Assembly: GCA_944372315.1 (NCBI GenBank)
Contig: CALVYX010000015.1
Span: forward strand, 1-7,251
Direction: 5' to 3'
DNA length: 7,251 nt
Source of the DNA: an uncultured Bacilli bacterium
GTDB taxonomy: Bacteria; Bacillota_I; Bacilli_A; RF39; UBA660
The notes under the pieces are model-generated. The model was not told the DNA's origin, did no database searches, and saw only the letters and a list, made by a program, of their open reading frames with translations. The position numbers and the translations under genes were made by a program. This document shows positions 5,775-7,251 of the stretch, piece after piece. Numbering within the stretch: the first letter of the stretch is position 1; each line of letters opens with the position of its first letter.

Positions 5775-5828
5775 TTATTTCCCTTTTTTATAGTTTATTG
5801 TTCCTACTTCTCTCAAGTTCCTATTCAT
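5775..5828 (-). CDS. 17-codon mini-ORF (leader peptide or gene remnant) before the GNAT gene
   Basis: An ATG at 5826-5828 with a strong ribosome site (GGAGG at 5834-5838, five-base spacer) opens a frame reading MNRNLREVGTINYKKGK, ended by TAA at 5775-5777. Past this stop the frame continues without another stop into the GNAT gene. It could be a leader peptide whose translation affects the GNAT gene, or the original N-terminus of the GNAT protein cut off by a nonsense mutation. Chance is also possible, but the ribosome site is better than that of the GNAT ATG. It begins 28 bases after the stop of the 64-aa membrane protein and is probably cotranscribed with it. Confidence 0.45.
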   Translation of the reverse strand: MNRNLREVGTINYKKGK

Positions 5829-5833
5829 AATTT

Positions 5834-5838
5834 CCTCC
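5834..5838 (-). promoter_or_regulatory. Strong ribosome site of the mini-ORF
   Basis: The minus strand reads TGGAGGAAATT before the ATG at 5828, a better match than the AAAGGA used by the GNAT gene. It is the main reason to take the mini-ORF seriously. Confidence 0.6.
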
Positions 5839-5856
5839 ATAAATTGTAAATTATTA

Positions 5857-6051
5857 TTAAGTAATTGAGAAAACAATTAGTATAATCCCAACTATTACAA
5901 AAATACTCCCCCATACTCTAAGAATAATTTTCATTTTAGGTTTTTTTAATAATTTATCTGGGATTCTAGGATTTTTAAGACTCATAAAAAATTGAGGAAT
6001 CAAAATCATAAAAATTGCAACGATTGTAATTAAAATTCCTGTAATTAACAT
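5857..6051 (-). CDS. Small two-helix membrane protein, function unknown
   Basis: With the start at 6051 the protein has 64 residues. Two hydrophobic segments (about 1-23 and 41-62) are joined by a basic loop with the pattern SLKNPRIPDKLLKKPKMK (24-41), which should face the cytoplasm. The NPRIPDKLLKKP stretch suggests a conserved small-membrane-protein family, but none was identified with certainty. The ATG at 6049-6051 has a near-perfect ribosome site AGGAGGT (6060-6066) with an eight-base spacer. A TTG at 6075 would add eight residues, but they would be encoded by the ribosome site itself. It lies upstream of the mini-ORF and GNAT gene with no terminator in between. Confidence 0.75.
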   Translation of the reverse strand: MLITGILITIVAIFMILIPQFFMSLKNPRIPDKLLKKPKMKIILRVWGSIFVIVGIILIVFSIT

Positions 6052-6059
6052 ACAATAAT

Positions 6060-6066
6060 ACCTCCT
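6060..6066 (-). promoter_or_regulatory. Ribosome binding site of the 64-aa membrane protein
   Basis: AGGAGGT, complementary to the 16S rRNA tail over seven bases, lies eight bases before the ATG at 6051 and decides that start against the TTG at 6075. Confidence 0.8.
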
Positions 6067-6101
6067 ATTTTCCAATTACTATTTTTATGTCCAACTACTA
6101 A

Positions 6102-6107
6102 ATTATA
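6102..6107 (-). promoter_or_regulatory. Candidate -10 box of the 64-aa membrane protein gene
   Basis: A TATAAT lies on the minus strand 50 bases before the ATG at 6051, just past the end of the broken upstream gene. The nearest -35-like hexamer, TTGAAA (6118-6123), is only ten bases away, too close for a normal promoter. Tentative. Confidence 0.3.
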
Positions 6108-6119
6108 ATTTATCTTTTT

Positions 6120-6500
6120 TCAATAGTACCATTCATTAATATATTGAATTATTTTACTATCATTGTGTTTACGAAAACAGAAAGAAATACTATCTTCGCT
6201 TTTACAATATATTGTAGAAAATATAGCTCCTATAAAATTTCTTTCATATTCAATTTATAAAATTGAACCGCAATACTCTATATTTTCATTATTTAATAAA
6301 GAAATGATTTCTTCTTTATTATTATCATTTACTTAAGCAATATAATATTTATGTTTTTCAAATTCAGTAAAAATTGATTTAAACGAGAATATAGTAAGTC
6401 CCACAAAGATAATTATTACACATATTATAGAAATAGTGGTGATTACATACATTTTACTTTTTGTTTTAATTTCAATATAATTTTCATCAAAATGCAACAA
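6120..6500 (-). pseudogene. Broken gene for a small single-helix membrane protein (two in-frame TAA codons)
   Basis: This stretch looks empty, but one minus-strand frame is protein-like from TTG at 6498-6500 to TGA at 6120-6122 (126 positions), interrupted only by TAA at 6333-6335 (codon 56) and 6255-6257 (codon 82). The frame shows a charged N-terminus, one membrane helix (about residues 18-40: MYVITTISIICVIIIFVG) and a polar domain with VNDNNKEEIISLLNN, IEYERNFIGAIFSTIYCK and a QYINEWYY end. Ribosome site AGAGAGG (6508-6514), overlapping the stop of the previous gene, has a seven-base spacer to the TTG, showing coupled translation. Both stops are one base from AAA (Lys) or GAA, so two point mutations would explain them, with no frameshift. 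No family was recognised. The first 55 codons could still be made. Confidence 0.65.
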
Positions 6501-6513
6501 TAATCATCCTCTC

Positions 6514-7092
6514 TCATTCAATATAATTACATTTTCTATCTCTAAATGAACACTTTACTTTAGGCTCATCTGTAATTGTATTGTCCACCTTGAATGGAGA
6601 GGATAAGTAAATATATTCAGTATCAACATTATCTATACTCATATGCAATTGACTAATATTAGGTGTATTATTAAAATTGAAATTTATTGTTTCTTTTTCA
6701 ATGTTTAAATCATTTATTAAATACTTATCTATAATACCCTCTTTACCAATACAATGTATATAAAGTTCATTATCTTTTATATATAAATTACTCCCATCAT
6801 CAGCAGTATCACATTTTTTAATACTTTCTAAAATATAATAATCATTTTTATCCTTTAATAATAAATTAAGATTACTCCAAGAACTTGAATTATCATAATA
6901 TCTTGATATTACATAACTTTGGTCCTCGTTTTCAAAAAATTTTACAATTTTTTCATTTTCGATAAATGTGTACCTTTCTAAATTAGATAATAAACTCCTG
7001 TGATCCATATATTCAATAAACTTATATGTTGCAAAAATAAATAATGGAATTAAAATTACTACTACAAAAATTAAAATACCCTTTTTTTTCAT
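6514..7092 (-). CDS. Membrane-anchored protein of unknown function
   Basis: With the start at 7092 the protein has 192 residues: MKKKG, one strongly hydrophobic segment (about 5-23) and a polar domain likely outside the cell. The helix lacks a clear cleavage or lipobox site, so it is probably an anchor. The outer domain is rich in Asn, Asp, Tyr and Ser and shows short beta-like stretches (NLYIKDNELYIHCIG, TEYIYLSSPF). It has four Cys (94, 114, 181, 188) that could form disulfides. No family was recognised. The ATG at 7090-7092 has AAAGGA (7102-7107) with a nine-base spacer. The in-frame TTG at 7110 would add six residues encoded by the ribosome site. It ends in TGA, which overlaps the ribosome site of the broken gene downstream, and both share the anchor-plus-outer-domain layout. 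Confidence 0.75.
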   Translation of the reverse strand: MKKKGILIFVVVILIPLFIFATYKFIEYMDHRSLLSNLERYTFIENEKIVKFFENEDQSYVISRYYDNSSSWSNLNLLLKDKNDYYILESIKKCDTADDGSNLYIKDNELYIHCIGKEGIIDKYLINDLNIEKETINFNFNNTPNISQLHMSIDNVDTEYIYLSSPFKVDNTITDEPKVKCSFRDRKCNYIE

Positions 7093-7151
7093 AACACATC
7101 TTCCTTTCAAATGACTATTTATTTAACAAATCACTAAATTGTAATTTGAAT

Positions 7152-7251
7152 TTATTTTTTTAATACTTTATTTAATGTTTTAATATGTTCTTCGGGATTA
7201 ATTAGTGCATCTTCACAATGACCTTTTCCTTTTAAACAAATAGTAGTAGTA
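7152..7251 (-). CDS. 3' end of an unidentified gene, cut by the window edge
   Basis: One minus-strand frame is open from the window edge to TAA at 7152-7154 and reads as a plausible protein C-terminus of 32 residues: TTTICLKGKGHCEDALIN (first 18), then a charged helix PEEHIKTLNKVLKK. The two Cys and one His in CLKGKGHC could bind metal or be catalytic, but no family was recognised. The other frames contain stops. It ends 59 bases before the start of the 192-aa membrane protein. No terminator was found between them, so they may share a transcript. Confidence 0.6.
   Translation of the reverse strand, partial: TTTICLKGKGHCEDALINPEEHIKTLNKVLKK

Noticed and set aside
6333..6335. TAA read through as an amino acid (variant code) rather than a nonsense mutation
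   Set aside because: All intact genes in the window avoid internal TAA, and several use TAA as their own stop, so a reassigned TAA is not credible.
7093..7151. Promoter for the 192-aa membrane protein
   Set aside because: Only weak TAAATA-like and TTACAA-like hexamers were found, no better than expected in AT-rich DNA. Read-through from the right-end gene is as likely.
1..7251. Mobile element, CRISPR array, tRNA or rRNA
   Set aside because: No transposase or recombinase motif, no regularly spaced repeats, and no tRNA-like cloverleaf or conserved rRNA stretch was recognised on either strand. Base composition looks even throughout.

Overview
The window is strongly AT-rich bacterial DNA in which every supported gene is read from the minus strand, so transcription runs from high to low coordinates. 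Shine-Dalgarno sites (AAAGGAG, AGGAGGT), TATAAT boxes, AT-only spacers, and genes that overlap or lie a few bases apart all point to a low-GC Firmicute (Bacilli or Clostridia type). Trp is TGG where checked, and TGA ends the LiaF-like gene and the 192-aa membrane protein, so the code is the standard bacterial one and not the Mycoplasma variant. The species cannot be named from this.

Reading in the direction of transcription, the right end (7251 to about 6120) holds three things. First comes the last 32 codons of an unrecognised gene. Next is an unrecognised 192-residue protein with one membrane anchor. Third is a coupled second membrane-anchored reading frame, broken by two in-frame TAA codons, which fills the apparent gap at 6120-6500. 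The stretch 6066-4655 follows: a 64-residue two-helix membrane protein, a 17-codon mini-ORF with a strong ribosome site, a GNAT acetyltransferase and an UlaG-like metallo-beta-lactamase-fold hydrolase. No terminator is visible between these four, so they may be one transcript.

The middle (4655-3007) holds a flavin-reductase-like FMN protein closed by a 13-bp hairpin. After it comes a second metallo-beta-lactamase-fold protein, with its own extended -10 promoter and terminator and an unusual HxNxDH metal motif. The next operon (2995-1600) has a maltose/galactoside-type O-acetyltransferase, a 74-residue two-helix membrane protein and a DUF1648/SdpI-like six-helix membrane protein. The last operon starts at a near-consensus promoter (1564-1592). 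It holds a LiaF-like membrane protein, an anchored DUF4097-like beta-repeat protein, and the first ten codons of a further gene cut off by the window edge. This last group looks like a cell-envelope stress or immunity module, although its regulator is not in view.

Several longest-ORF starts are TTG or GTG codons upstream of a well-placed Shine-Dalgarno and ATG. The coordinates given here use the ATG. No rRNA, tRNA, CRISPR, insertion sequence or convincing riboswitch was seen, and nothing clearly marks a new defence or mobile system.
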